From positions 1 through 64,000 of the forward strand of contig NZ_JAUSSH010000016.1 in NCBI RefSeq assembly GCF_030812255.1: 64,000 nucleotides of DNA, read 5' to 3'. Positions 16,281 to 25,899 of this stretch are shown here, piece by piece. Within the stretch, counting starts at the first letter, position 1; every line of letters starts with the position of its first letter. The stretch is from Paeniglutamicibacter psychrophenolicus (GTDB lineage Bacteria; Actinomycetota; Actinomycetes; Actinomycetales; Micrococcaceae). Made by a program: the position numbers and the translations under genes. The notes under the pieces were generated by a model. That model did not search any database, was not told the DNA's origin, and was given only the letters and a program-made list of their open reading frames with translations.

Positions 16281-19200
16281 CTAGCTCCTAAACCGTAGTC
16301 CACTAGGAGTCGAATAGAATCCGGCACGGCGCAGCGCCGCACCCAGCGGCGAATCGTTGACGGGGGAGCCATTGACCTTCTCGATCCCCAGCTTCACCGT
16401 CCCGGCCCGGCGCAGCACCGCCACCAGTTCCACGGCCACCGCATCGAGCACCGCTGCGTCGGGCCCGGCGGATTCGGTGGCCGGGGCCAGCGGGCCGAAG
16501 CCCAGCACGGTCTTGCCGCCGCGTTCCACATACAGGGCCAAGGCCCCGTCCAGCAGCACCACCAGGGCCCCGGCCTTGCGCCCGGGCCGGTGCCCGCCGG
16601 CGGACTCGGGCCAGCCCAGCGCCGCCCCGTACGGGTTGGCCGGGTCGGTGGCCGCCAGCCCCAGGGCGGTGGGCAACTGCCCGTGCCCGGGCTCCCGCAC
16701 CAGGGTGCGCAGCCGGTCGATGGTCGCGGAGGTGGAGAACTGGGCGGCGCCCAGCCGCTCGACGAAGTAGCCGCGGCGGGTGTGACCGGCCTCCTCGAGC
16801 CTCCCGAGCACCCGGTAGAGCTGCCCGAAGCCGCCGGGCACCGCCTCGGCGGCGACCGAGCCGCGGGTCACCACCCCGTAGCGCTCCAGCAGGAACTCCG
16901 CGGCGGCGTGCGCCCGGATGGTGGGGTCGTTCAGCGGTGCCGGCAGCGCCGCCCAGCGCCCGGTGGCCGACTCCGGTGCCGGTCGCCGTCCCGTCAGCTC
17001 AACGGGGGCCCCGGGGCCCGAGGCGCGCAGCATGGCCATGCGCCCCAACCGGGCGGTGCGCGCCCGCGGGGCCGGCGCGGGCAGACGGTGCGCGCTCTTG
17101 CCGCCGGTGACCAGCTGGCGGATCGGTGCCAGGGTGTCGGGGGAGACGGCCGAGGCCCAGAACAGTTCCCACAGGGCCTCGAGCACCGCGCCGCCCGTGG
17201 GCTCCGGGCCCGGTTCGCCCGGCTCGCGGGCCAGCAGCCCGGCCAGCTGCGGCACGAAGTGGGCGCCGGAGGAGCCCAGCAGCCCGTGCAGCCGGGAGGC
17301 CAGCGGGCCCAGCGCGGAGGTGTCGGGCAGCGGCAGGCTCAGCGGCGCGTTTTCGGCCGTGTGCAGGGCGATCCACCCGTCGGTCCCGGCCAGCGCCCCG
17401 GCCCCGGAGACCAGGACCTCCCCGGCGCTCATGAGCTCGTCGAGCATCCATGGCTGGTAGTCCCGCACGCGGGCCGGCAGCACGTAGGACTCCAGCGCGG
17501 AGGCCGGGACCGGCACCCCGGCCAGCTGCTCGACCACGGCCAGCACCCCGTCGATGCCGCGCAGCCCCGCACCGATGCCCTGCCAGCCGGGCAGGAAGCG
17601 GGCGAAGGTCTGTTGGTCCACGGGCTCGACCTCGGCGCGCAACGCCGCCAGCGACCGGGTGCGGATCATCCGCAGCACACCGGCATCGCAATACTCGGTG
17701 GCATTCACCCCGGTGGCCGGGAGCCCGGCAAGCATTTCGGCGGGCCGGAACGCCCCGGCCATGACCCGGCCATCGGCCACCAGGCGTTCCAGCACGGAGG
17801 CGACGACCGCGACGCCCAGGCCCAGCGCGGCCGCGACGTCGGGCGCGGTGAAGGGACCGTGGGTGCGGGCAAAACGGGAGACCAGGTCTCCCACCGGGTC
17901 GGCGACCGGTTCGATGAAGGCCAGCGGCACCCCGTGCGGCAGCGGCACCCCGAGCCCGTCGCGCAGCCGCGGGGCATCCTCGATGGCCGCGAACAGCTCC
18001 CTGCCGCCCAAGCGCACGGCCAGCGCCCGGTTGGCGTGCACCAGCGCGGCCAGGTGCCCGGCCGCGGCCTGAAGGGCATCGGCCCCGGTTGCGTCCCCTG
18101 TTTCGGGGCGCAGCCTGGCCGCCACGGCCCCGGCATCCAGCGGGCCGAGCATTCGCAGCAGATCGGCGGTGCCTTCCAGGCCGGCCAGCCTGCGGTCCTC
18201 GGCGGTGCGCTGCAGCTGGTCCTGCGTGCGTGCGATGACCTGGGCATCGAGCAGTTCGCGCAGCTCGGTGCGGCCCAGCAGCTCGTTGAGCAGCGCCGGG
18301 TCCAGGGACAGGGCCGCGGCGCGGCGTTCGGCCAGCGGCGAGTCGCCCTCGTAGAGGAACTGGGCGACATAGCCGAAGAGCAGCGACTGGGCGAAGGGGG
18401 AGGGGGTGCGGGTGGCGACCTCGCGCACCGCGATGGCCCGGGAGGTGATGCCGCCCAGCAGGGACTTGAGTGCGGGCAGGTCGTAGACGTCGTTGAGGCA
18501 CTCGCGCACGGTTTCCAGGATGATCGGGAAGTCCGGGTACTTCCGTGCCACGTCCAGCAGCTGCTTGCTGCGTTGGCGCTGCTGCCACAGCGGGGTGCGC
18601 TTGGACGGGTCGGTGCGTGGCAGCAGTAGCGCCCGGGCCGCGCATTCGCGGAAGCGCGAGGCAAAGAGCGCGGAGTTGCCCACCTGCGCGGTGACCAGGT
18701 CCTCGATCTCCTCGGGCTCGAAGGCGAACAGCTCGGCCCCGGGAGGCGTATCGTCCATCGCCGGGACGCGCAGCACGATCCCGTCGTCCGCGGCCATGGA
18801 CGAGCCGTCCAGTCCGTAGCGCTCGTGCAGCCGTGCCCCGACGGCCAGTGCCCAGGGCGCGTGCACCGGCAGCCCGAAGGGCGAATGCAGGATGACCCGC
18901 CAGTCCCCGAGCTCGTCCACGAAGCGTTCGATGAGCAGGGTCTTGTCGCTGGGCACCACGGAGGTGGCCTGCTGTTGCGCGCCGAGGTAGTTGCGCAGGT
19001 TCCCCGCGGCGAAGGCATCCAGGCCGATGCCCTCAAGCTCCGCGCGGGCGGCCTCCTCGGTGGCGTTGGCCAGCCGGGCGGTGAAGGCGCCCAGCGCGGC
19101 GCCGAGTTCCACGGGCCGGCCCTGGGTGTCGCCCTTCCAGAAGGGCAGCTTGCCCGGTTGCCCGAAGGCGGGGGAGACCAGCACCCGGTCGTGGGTGATG

Positions 19201-21152
19201 TCCTCGATCTTCCAGCTGGTGGCCCCCAGCGCAAACACGTCCCCGACCCGGGATTCGTAGACCATTTCCTCGTCGAGCTCGCCGACCCGGCGCCCGCCCT
19301 TGGGCCCGGAATCCTCCGCCCCGGCCAGGTACACGCCGAAGAGCCCGCGGTCCGGGATGGTGCCGCCGCTGATCACGGCCAGGCGTTGGGCGCCGGGCCG
19401 CCCGGTGAGCACCCCCGCATCGCGGTCCCAGACCAAGCGCGGGCGCAACTGGGCGAACTCGTCCGAGGGGTACTTGCCCGCAAGCATCTCCAGGGTCGCG
19501 GTGAACGCGGCGCGCGGCAGCGAGGCATAGGGGGCCGAACGCCGCACGGTCTCGAACCATTCCTCGACGCCCAGGTCCTGCAGCGCACAGGCGGCCAGGG
19601 TCTGCTGCGCGAGCACGTCCAGCGGGTTCGCCGGGATGTGCAGCTTCTCGATCTTCCCCTCGCGCATCCGCGAGACGGTCAGCGCGGTGGAGAGCAGGTC
19701 GGCCCGGTGCTTGGGGAAGAAGGTGCCGGTGGAGGTTTCCCCGACCTGGTGCCCGGCGCGGCCCACGCGCTGCAGGCCCGAGGCCACCGAGGGCGGGGAC
19801 TCGACCTGGATCACCAGGTCAACCAGGCCCATGTCGATGCCCAGTTCCAGCGAGCTGGTGGCCACCACGGCGCGCAGCACCCCGGTCTTGAGGTCGTCCT
19901 CGATGTTGGCCCGGGTCTCCTTGGACACCGAGCCGTGGTGGGCGCGGGCCAGCGGTGCCACGGCGCCGTCCCCGGGATCGGGGCTGCTGGTGGCGGTGGT
20001 GCCGGCCTGCGCCATCATCGCCGCGGGCATCCCGGTTCCCGGCTGCACCCGGGCGACCGGGGTCCCGGCCGTCATCCCGGCGCCGGTGGACCCGATCCCG
20101 TTGGGGGCGAAGCCTGCCCCGGAGTCGGTCCCGGTGAGGCGGGTTTCGTGGATCTCGTTGAGCCGCCCGGTCAGTCGCTCGGCCAGCCGGCGGGAGTTGG
20201 CAAAGACGATGGTGGAGCGGTTCGCCTCGATCAGATCGACGATCTGTTCCTCGACGTGCGGCCAGATGCTCGCCTGCGGGGCCAGCCCGGAACCCGGGCC
20301 CAGGTCGTGGGCGGCGGCTGCGGCGGGCAGGTCGGTCATGTCCTCGACCGGCACCCGGACGCTCAGTTCCCAGGTCTTGGTGATCGGCGGGGCGATGATG
20401 CTCACCGGGGCCGTGCCGCCCAGGAAGCGGGCCACCTCGTCGCGCGGCTCGACGGTGGCCGAGAGCCCGATGCGCTGGGCCGGGGAAGCCAGCAGGGCAT
20501 CGAGGCGTTCCAGGGACAGCGCCAGATGGGCGCCGCGCTTGGTCCCGGCCACCGCGTGCACCTCGTCGATGATCACGGTGTGCACGCCCCGCAGGGATTC
20601 GCGGGCCCGGGAGGTGAGCATCAGGTAGAGCGATTCGGGGGTGGTGATCAGGATGTCCGGCGGGTTGGTCACCAGCTTGCGGCGCTCGTTCGCCGGGGTG
20701 TCCCCGGAGCGCACGCCCACCGAGACCTGCGGGACCGCCAGGCCCAGGTGCGCGGCGGTGGCCTTGATGCCCACCAGCGGGGCGCGCAGGTTCCGTTCCA
20801 CGTCCACGCCCAGGGCCTTGAGCGGGGAAATGTAGAGCACCTTGGTGCCACCGGATTTGCCGGCCGTCTTCTTGTCCTTGGCCCCGGGAGAACCCGTGGT
20901 TTCCAGGCCCGGGAGCGCCGGGTCCAGGATCTCGGTGGCGGTGCGGGCAAAGGAGTCCAGTGCCCAGAGGAATGCCGAGAGCGTTTTGCCGGAACCGGTG
21001 GGTGCAACGACCAGGGCGTGTTGGCCGGTGGAAATCGCGTCCCAGGCCCCGATCTGGGCGGGGGTCGGCGCGGCGAAGGCTCCCTCGAACCAGGCCCGCG
21101 TCGCGGGGGTGAACCGCTCAAGGACGTGCGCCGCATCAACATTCTTAGCCAT
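16281..21152 (-). CDS. lhr: Lhr-type ATP-dependent helicase (large helicase-related protein)
   Basis: 1623 residues from the ATG at 21152, with TAGGCT at 21165-21160, seven bases upstream, and no Shine-Dalgarno sequence. It is a superfamily 2 DNA helicase that tracks on single strands in repair. Walker A PTGSGKT is at 51-57, the DEVH box at 196-199, SAT at 231-233, motif V SSLELGIDMG at 433-442, and QRVGRAGH at 461-468. The winged-helix Lhr-core domain and the long Lhr C-terminal extension follow. An unusual low-complexity insertion (about residues 338-400, Gly/Ala/Thr/Pro-rich) separates motif IV from the conserved RAHHGSVSKETR. Length is slightly above the usual ~1500. Confidence 0.93.
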   Translation of the reverse strand: MAKNVDAAHVLERFTPATRAWFEGAFAAPTPAQIGAWDAISTGQHALVVAPTGSGKTLSAFLWALDSFARTATEILDPALPGLETTGSPGAKDKKTAGKSGGTKVLYISPLKALGVDVERNLRAPLVGIKATAAHLGLAVPQVSVGVRSGDTPANERRKLVTNPPDILITTPESLYLMLTSRARESLRGVHTVIIDEVHAVAGTKRGAHLALSLERLDALLASPAQRIGLSATVEPRDEVARFLGGTAPVSIIAPPITKTWELSVRVPVEDMTDLPAAAAAHDLGPGSGLAPQASIWPHVEEQIVDLIEANRSTIVFANSRRLAERLTGRLNEIHETRLTGTDSGAGFAPNGIGSTGAGMTAGTPVARVQPGTGMPAAMMAQAGTTATSSPDPGDGAVAPLARAHHGSVSKETRANIEDDLKTGVLRAVVATSSLELGIDMGLVDLVIQVESPPSVASGLQRVGRAGHQVGETSTGTFFPKHRADLLSTALTVSRMREGKIEKLHIPANPLDVLAQQTLAACALQDLGVEEWFETVRRSAPYASLPRAAFTATLEMLAGKYPSDEFAQLRPRLVWDRDAGVLTGRPGAQRLAVISGGTIPDRGLFGVYLAGAEDSGPKGGRRVGELDEEMVYESRVGDVFALGATSWKIEDITHDRVLVSPAFGQPGKLPFWKGDTQGRPVELGAALGAFTARLANATEEAARAELEGIGLDAFAAGNLRNYLGAQQQATSVVPSDKTLLIERFVDELGDWRVILHSPFGLPVHAPWALAVGARLHERYGLDGSSMAADDGIVLRVPAMDDTPPGAELFAFEPEEIEDLVTAQVGNSALFASRFRECAARALLLPRTDPSKRTPLWQQRQRSKQLLDVARKYPDFPIILETVRECLNDVYDLPALKSLLGGITSRAIAVREVATRTPSPFAQSLLFGYVAQFLYEGDSPLAERRAAALSLDPALLNELLGRTELRELLDAQVIARTQDQLQRTAEDRRLAGLEGTADLLRMLGPLDAGAVAARLRPETGDATGADALQAAAGHLAALVHANRALAVRLGGRELFAAIEDAPRLRDGLGVPLPHGVPLAFIEPVADPVGDLVSRFARTHGPFTAPDVAAALGLGVAVVASVLERLVADGRVMAGAFRPAEMLAGLPATGVNATEYCDAGVLRMIRTRSLAALRAEVEPVDQQTFARFLPGWQGIGAGLRGIDGVLAVVEQLAGVPVPASALESYVLPARVRDYQPWMLDELMSAGEVLVSGAGALAGTDGWIALHTAENAPLSLPLPDTSALGPLASRLHGLLGSSGAHFVPQLAGLLAREPGEPGPEPTGGAVLEALWELFWASAVSPDTLAPIRQLVTGGKSAHRLPAPAPRARTARLGRMAMLRASGPGAPVELTGRRPAPESATGRWAALPAPLNDPTIRAHAAAEFLLERYGVVTRGSVAAEAVPGGFGQLYRVLGRLEEAGHTRRGYFVERLGAAQFSTSATIDRLRTLVREPGHGQLPTALGLAATDPANPYGAALGWPESAGGHRPGRKAGALVVLLDGALALYVERGGKTVLGFGPLAPATESAGPDAAVLDAVAVELVAVLRRAGTVKLGIEKVNGSPVNDSPLGAALRRAGFYSTPSGLRFRS

Positions 21153-21208
21153 CGATCCCAGCCTAAACGCTCGAAGCGTCAATTCGGGTTCGGCCGCGGG
21201 AACCACCG

Positions 21209-21685
21209 TCAGGCGGCACCGAGGCGGCGGGCGGCGCGCACGGTGTGCCTGAGGCCCAGCCCCACCAGGAAGATCAGCAAGGCGGCGCCCGCGAGCGCGG
21301 GTACGCCCATCGATAGCCGCAGCGGTCCCGAGTCCGGGAACACGTCGTGCAACAGCAGGGTCCAGATCAAGGCGGGGATGATCCCGGAGGCCAACGACAG
21401 CAGCGACATCAGGGCGATGGCCGTTCGCGACCCCGTCGTGAAGCCAACCAGCACCGCCAGGGCCGCGCAGATGAACCATGGCGCCAACGGAAATGCCAGC
21501 GCCAACCACAGCCCTTCCTCATCCAGTTCCCACCATGGTGACCCGGCCATGGACGGGTCCACCACGCAGATCACCAGGAGCATGGAAGCCGCACAGACCA
21601 CCGGCACATACCGCCACATTCGATTCACCACCGGCTGCGGGTTCTTCCTGGCGGGCCGAGTGGTGCCGTATGGCGCGTCAGACAT
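21209..21685 (-). CDS. Small integral membrane protein, function unknown
   Basis: 158 residues with four hydrophobic segments (for example YVPVVCAASMLLVICVV and LAGAALLIFLVGLGL). The ATG at 21685 overlaps the last eight bases of rlmH (ATGTCTGA), so it is translationally coupled to that gene. No family recognised. Confidence 0.7.
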   Translation of the reverse strand: MSDAPYGTTRPARKNPQPVVNRMWRYVPVVCAASMLLVICVVDPSMAGSPWWELDEEGLWLALAFPLAPWFICAALAVLVGFTTGSRTAIALMSLLSLASGIIPALIWTLLLHDVFPDSGPLRLSMGVPALAGAALLIFLVGLGLRHTVRAARRLGAA

Positions 21686-22136
21686 GGTGGTACTTCCCGC
21701 CGCCGGAGATTTCCTGGGCCCGGTAGAGCTGCTCGGTGAGGATCAGCCGCACCAGTTGGTGCGGGAAGACCAGCTTGGACAGGCTCCAAGTGAAATCCGC
21801 CCGCGCATGGACCGAGGCGTCGACGCCGTAGGCGCCGCCGATCACCACGGTGATGTTCCGCGAGGTGTCGAAGGGCTGCTGCAGGGTCTTGGCCAGCGCG
21901 GGGGAGTCGATGTTCTTGCCGCGCTCGTCCAGCAGGACCAGGAAGTCCCTGGCCTCGACCTTGGCCAGGATCCGCTCGGATTCCTCGGTGCGGGCCGCAT
22001 CCCCCTCGCGGGAGGAATGCGGAAGCAGCTGCCATTTGAGGTCGAAGGGCTTCTTCATGCGCTTTTCGTAGCGGTCGATGCCCTCGGACACCCAGGACTC
22101 GTGTTTCTTGCCGATGGCCAGCACGCGGATTGTCAT
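21678..22136 (-). CDS. rlmH: 23S rRNA (pseudouridine1915-N3)-methyltransferase RlmH
   Basis: 152 residues from the ATG at 22136, with GGGAAGATGGGGG upstream. The SPOUT methyltransferase fold is clear: MTIRVLAIGKKHESW at the start, FLVLLDERGKN, the SAM-knot segment VVIGGAYGVDASV, and the end FPHQLVRLILTEQLYRAQ with KYHHV. It methylates the universally modified pseudouridine 1915 of helix 69 on the 70S ribosome. Length (152 versus the usual 155-160) is normal. Confidence 0.93.
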   Translation of the reverse strand: MTIRVLAIGKKHESWVSEGIDRYEKRMKKPFDLKWQLLPHSSREGDAARTEESERILAKVEARDFLVLLDERGKNIDSPALAKTLQQPFDTSRNITVVIGGAYGVDASVHARADFTWSLSKLVFPHQLVRLILTEQLYRAQEISGGGKYHHV

Positions 22137-22236
22137 GCCCCCATCTTCCCGCATTGCGGCCCGGCCCTCGGGCATGCGCGAAGGCCGGGTGCCCCCCATC
22201 GCTCCATGCCAAGGTGCGAACGCTAGGCTGGCTTAC

Positions 22237-22941
22237 ATGAGTTCACCGCGCCGTTCCGGCAAGAGCGGGCAACGTGCCGGTTCGATCCTGGTCTTTGCCC
22301 TTGCCCTCGTCTTGGGCCTTTTTGCCGTGGCACGCCGCCTGTGGGTGTCGGTGCGGGTCGGAGGGGTCCCCGATGCCTGGGACATCCCGGTGCTCGAGTG
22401 GATGGTGGGCCACCGGAGTCCGGCCGCCACGGCGGTGGCCTGGTTCTTCACCATTGCGGGGGACACCCTGGGCATGACCATCATTTCGCTGTGCCTCATC
22501 GCCCTGTTTTCCTGGCGCAGCAGAAGCGCGTGGCCGGGTGCACTGGTCGCGGTGACGGCCGCCGGCTCGGTGACGCTGACGATCGCCCTGAAGAGCACCC
22601 TGGGCCGGGCCCGGCCGCCGCTGGCGGAAGCCTTGGAGCCGGTGCCGGCATCCTTCTCCTTCCCGAGCGGGCACACGCTCAATGCCGTCGCAATCCTGTC
22701 CGTCGTTGGCTACCTGGCGTTCCTGGTCCTGCGCACCCGGATGGCCCGCATCCTGGCGCTGTGTGCGCTGGGCTGCTTTGCCCTCGGGGTGGGCTGGAGC
22801 CGAATCTACCTGGGCCACCACTGGCTCAGCGACGTGGCCGGCGGGCTGCTCATCGGCGGCTGCTGGGCCACGGTGGTGATCGTGCTGCACCACTTCGTGG
22901 TTCTCAAGAACCGGCGTTGGCACAGGTGGCTGAACGTTTAG
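22237..22941 (+). CDS. PAP2-family membrane phosphatase
   Basis: 234 residues with about six membrane segments. The three lipid-phosphatase motifs are intact: KSTLGRARPP (motif 1), SFPSGHTLNA (motif 2) and SRIYLGHHWLSDV (motif 3, with the catalytic His). It would dephosphorylate lipid pyrophosphates or phosphatidate at the outer membrane face. TAGGCT at 22224-22229 lies seven bases before the ATG, so the transcript is probably leaderless. It is divergent from rlmH. Confidence 0.88.
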   Translation: MSSPRRSGKSGQRAGSILVFALALVLGLFAVARRLWVSVRVGGVPDAWDIPVLEWMVGHRSPAATAVAWFFTIAGDTLGMTIISLCLIALFSWRSRSAWPGALVAVTAAGSVTLTIALKSTLGRARPPLAEALEPVPASFSFPSGHTLNAVAILSVVGYLAFLVLRTRMARILALCALGCFALGVGWSRIYLGHHWLSDVAGGLLIGGCWATVVIVLHHFVVLKNRRWHRWLNV

Positions 22942-23032
22942 GCGCATCCGGCGGGGCACGGAACCGGGTGGCGGCGGCCAATGCCTGCCATTCCCCTCGA
23001 ACCAACCCCGGTTCAGGCGTACGCTGAATTGC

Positions 23033-23806
23033 ATGAAGGTGATCGTTCTCGGCGGCAACGGAAACTTGGGCAAGCGGGTCGTGCACCTGTTGCAGGAAGC
23101 CGGACATGAGGCGGTGGCGGCCGGCCGCAGAACGGGGGTCGACGCCTACACGGGCTTTGGCCTGGCGGCGGCGATGCGCGGTGCCGACGCGGTGGTGGAC
23201 TGCCTGAACGTGCTCACCACCAATGCCGCCACGGCCATTGATTTCTATGAAACGACGGCCAGGAACATCATCCGCACCGCCGAGCAGGAACAAGTGAAGC
23301 ACCTGGTGTGTGTCTCGATCATCAATGCCCGCAAACCCGAGGTCAACAAGCACATGGGCTACTACCGCGGCAAGGCGGCGCAGGAGGCGCGCTACCAAAA
23401 CGCGAAGGTGCCCACGACGATCGTGCGCTCCACGCAATGGTTCGAACTGGCCGAAACCATGATCGAGCAACTCACGATCGGCCCGGTCGCGATGGTGCCG
23501 CACATGGACAGCCAGCCGGTGGCCGCCGACGCCGTGGCCAAGCTGGTGCTCTCGGCGGTCGAAGCGGGAAAGAACGCCCCGGCCGGCCTTGAACTTGCCG
23601 GGCCCGAACCGCGGAACATGGCGAGCCTGGCACGACTGGTCGCCAAGAACAATGCCGCATCCCGCAATGGCGGCCCGCACGCCAGGGTCATCGGCGTCCC
23701 GGTGCCGGGAGTGAAGGTGATGAACGGCGGGCTGCTGCCGTCGGCAGCGGTTCCGCGCGATTCCACGACCTTCGAGCAGTGGATGGCCGGGGGCCGGAAG
23801 GCCTGA
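23033..23806 (+). CDS. NmrA-like / atypical SDR NAD(P)-binding protein
   Basis: 257 residues. The N-terminus MKVIVLGGNGNLGKRVVHLL is a GxxGxxG dinucleotide-binding motif of an NmrA/HSCARG-type atypical SDR. VVDCLNVLTT, HLVCVSIINARKPE and YYRGKAAQEARYQNAKVPTTIVRSTQWFEL match the family, in which the catalytic Tyr-Lys is replaced by YYRGK. It may act as a redox sensor or reductase. TACGCT at 23020-23025 is seven bases before the ATG, the leaderless layout. Confidence 0.8.
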   Translation: MKVIVLGGNGNLGKRVVHLLQEAGHEAVAAGRRTGVDAYTGFGLAAAMRGADAVVDCLNVLTTNAATAIDFYETTARNIIRTAEQEQVKHLVCVSIINARKPEVNKHMGYYRGKAAQEARYQNAKVPTTIVRSTQWFELAETMIEQLTIGPVAMVPHMDSQPVAADAVAKLVLSAVEAGKNAPAGLELAGPEPRNMASLARLVAKNNAASRNGGPHARVIGVPVPGVKVMNGGLLPSAAVPRDSTTFEQWMAGGRKA

Positions 23807-23944
23807 AACCGGAACGTACGCCGGTCCTAAGTGATCCAGCCGCGCGCGGTCGACCGGAAGCCCAACAAGGTTTCCGCGCCGTGGAGGCATATGCCGTCCC
23901 GGGAGCTGGAATTGTCGACGTTCCCGTTGCCTCCGGCGACGGCA

Positions 23945-24844
23945 CTACGCCAGCCGAAGGGGCCGGTCGCCGAGCCCGATGCTGATTTCCTGCCCCCACG
24001 AGGCGGTGAGGCGGTCCTGCTCCATGCCGTCGCCAAACACCACCAGCTGGTCCGAGGCCACGGCGAGGCGGAGTGGTTCGCCGGCCTCCAGCAAGCCGTC
24101 GGTCAGGGAAGTGCCGGTGGCGGGGGAGGGCCACGCCTCGCGGACAAACCATGCCAGGGCCGGGTCCGTCGGGGCCGGCAGCGTGCGTCCCCCGCGGTCC
24201 TGCGCGATGGAGGCGCACCACCCGGTGGCACCCGCTCCGGTGGAAACGATGAGGCCGGACGACGACTGCGACTCGCTCCGGCCGTCGGGCGTCGTAAGCC
24301 GGTAGCGGGCCGACTGGTGGGTCCGGTGGCCGATGAAAATCTCGTTGAGCCCCGACAATTCCTGACCGTCGTCGAGCCTTGCCCTCACCATGGACAGTTC
24401 CCGGCAAGGTAACGGTAGCTGGCTTCCACTGCCCGGGGCGAGGCCCAGCAGCAGCCGTGCGGCATCCGCGGAGGTGTGCCGGACCAGCACACCCGGATTC
24501 GTTCCCGGTTCCGAGTCGATCCCGATGACGGGCTGGCCTGCGAGGTACTTGGCCGCATTGGCCACGAGCCCGTCCTGGCCCACGACGGCGACGATGTCCT
24601 CGGGCGTGAACAGGAACCTGTTCAGGTCTTCCCGTTCGACCTCGGCGCGGCGCCATTCGGGCGGGACCGCGGCGCGGATGGCTGCCAGGGCCGCGCCGAG
24701 CCGCTCGTGGCGCTCCTGGACGGCGGCAAGGGTTCGACCGCGGGTGCGCAGGAAGAATTCGGCCTGGCCGAGGGTGGCGTGCCGGTCCAGCAATTCGTCC
24801 AGCTCGGTGCGCCGGTGGACGATAACGAGGCGGGGTGTTGCCAT
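23945..24844 (-). CDS. NAD kinase-fold protein
   Basis: 299 residues from the ATG at 24844, ending well before the NmrA-like gene. It carries the ATP-NAD kinase/diacylglycerol kinase fold. EDIVAVVGQDGLVANAAKYL holds the position of the GGDG motif (GQDG, 89-92), NEIFIGH (167-173) gives the conserved NE pair, and STGAGATGW (201-209) the conserved TGSTAY-like loop. The change GGDG to GQDG could alter substrate or activity. It lies eight bases downstream of the SPFH gene in the same operon and next to an NrtR-like regulator, suggesting an NAD- or NADP-related role. It is not the housekeeping NAD kinase by sequence; that assignment is inference. Confidence 0.75.
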   Translation of the reverse strand: MATPRLVIVHRRTELDELLDRHATLGQAEFFLRTRGRTLAAVQERHERLGAALAAIRAAVPPEWRRAEVEREDLNRFLFTPEDIVAVVGQDGLVANAAKYLAGQPVIGIDSEPGTNPGVLVRHTSADAARLLLGLAPGSGSQLPLPCRELSMVRARLDDGQELSGLNEIFIGHRTHQSARYRLTTPDGRSESQSSSGLIVSTGAGATGWCASIAQDRGGRTLPAPTDPALAWFVREAWPSPATGTSLTDGLLEAGEPLRLAVASDQLVVFGDGMEQDRLTASWGQEISIGLGDRPLRLA

Positions 24845-24852
24845 GGCCGGGC

Positions 24853-25872
24853 CTACTTTCCGCCGGCGGCTGCGGTGCCCGGTTCCCGGAACAACCCGGC
24901 CAGGGCCCCGCTGAGCAAATCCGGGGTGACGGTCAGGTTGCCGATGTTCGGCAGCGATCCGGCTGCCTCGCGGAATGCCACTGCCAACAGGGTGGCCTGG
25001 TCCATGCCCCGGTAGACCTCCATGGCGGCGGCTTCCCGGATTGCGTCCGCCTCGCCGACCAGGCGGATCCGGTTGGCCTCGGCGGTGGCGCCGATGCCCC
25101 GGCGTTCGGCTTCGGCATTGGCCTGGATGAGGCCGGCTGCTGCTTGTTCCTCGGCCTCGCGCCTGGCATTGGCCCCCTCCTGGGCCACGAGGTGTTCGCG
25201 CCGGGAGGCCAGCTCGATCTTGCTGGCCATCTCGTTCTCGGAGATCGTCCGCTCGCGTTCGACCGCGACCGCCCGGCGTTCGTAAACGGCCCGGTCGGCC
25301 TCGGCCTGCAGTTGTTCGCGGACCGGTGTCTGCAGGGCCCGCTCGACCTCTGACTCCGGACGGACGGCGAGGACCTGCACGCCGAGGATCTCGATGCCGG
25401 TGGACGCCAGCCGGGCGTCCGTGCCGAGGGCCTCGGCGAGCAGCTGGCGCAGCTCGCTGACCCCGCGTTCCAGCGACTGGGCGAGTGTGGTGGTGGCGAT
25501 GTGGTCGATCGCGTGGCTTTGGCAGAGCTGGCCGATGATGGTGGCCACCTGCTCCTTGCCGCCGGACGCTGCCGGGCCGCCCTGCTGGAGGCCGAAGTCG
25601 AGCCGGCTGGCCACCGACACCGGGTCCACAAAGCGGTAGGTGACGTTGGCCTGGATGCTGACGTCCTGGTGGTCGCGGGTGATGGCGTGGAAGAGCGTGG
25701 GCAGTTCCTGGTCGTCGACGGGAACCTCGCTCAGCACGGATGCCGCCGGCCGGAACCAAAACGCCTGGCCCACACCCCGGTGCCTGACGGCACCCTTTTG
25801 CAGGTGGACGACGTAACCGGTGGGGCTGCCCAGGAAGTGGCTGATCCAGGGGTAGTTCTTGATGGTGGCCAT
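24853..25872 (-). CDS. SPFH/Band 7 domain protein
   Basis: 339 residues from the ATG at 25872 with GAGGAG upstream. The Band 7 domain spans about residues 10-190 (YVVHLQKGAVRHRGVGQAFW, VSIQANVTYRFVDPVSVASR, LASTGIEILGVQVLAVRPESEV). A long charged coiled coil follows (about 190-285; AEADRAVYERRAVAVERERT and AEEQAAAGLIQANAEAERRG), then a short C-terminal tail. No N-terminal membrane helix is visible, unlike stomatins and flotillins, so it may be a cytoplasmic or peripherally attached oligomer. It shares an operon with the NAD-kinase-fold gene and is divergent from the NrtR-like gene. Confidence 0.85.
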   Translation of the reverse strand: MATIKNYPWISHFLGSPTGYVVHLQKGAVRHRGVGQAFWFRPAASVLSEVPVDDQELPTLFHAITRDHQDVSIQANVTYRFVDPVSVASRLDFGLQQGGPAASGGKEQVATIIGQLCQSHAIDHIATTTLAQSLERGVSELRQLLAEALGTDARLASTGIEILGVQVLAVRPESEVERALQTPVREQLQAEADRAVYERRAVAVERERTISENEMASKIELASRREHLVAQEGANARREAEEQAAAGLIQANAEAERRGIGATAEANRIRLVGEADAIREAAAMEVYRGMDQATLLAVAFREAAGSLPNIGNLTVTPDLLSGALAGLFREPGTAAAGGK

Positions 25873-25899
25873 GATGGGGTCGCTCCTCAACCTTTGCAA

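Noticed and set aside
18825-22226. A 1133-residue open frame on the plus strand across lhr, the small membrane gene and rlmH
   Set aside because: It is antisense to three well-supported genes, is rich in Gly/Arg/Ala/Gln/His typical of reversed high-GC coding sequence, and shows no domain.
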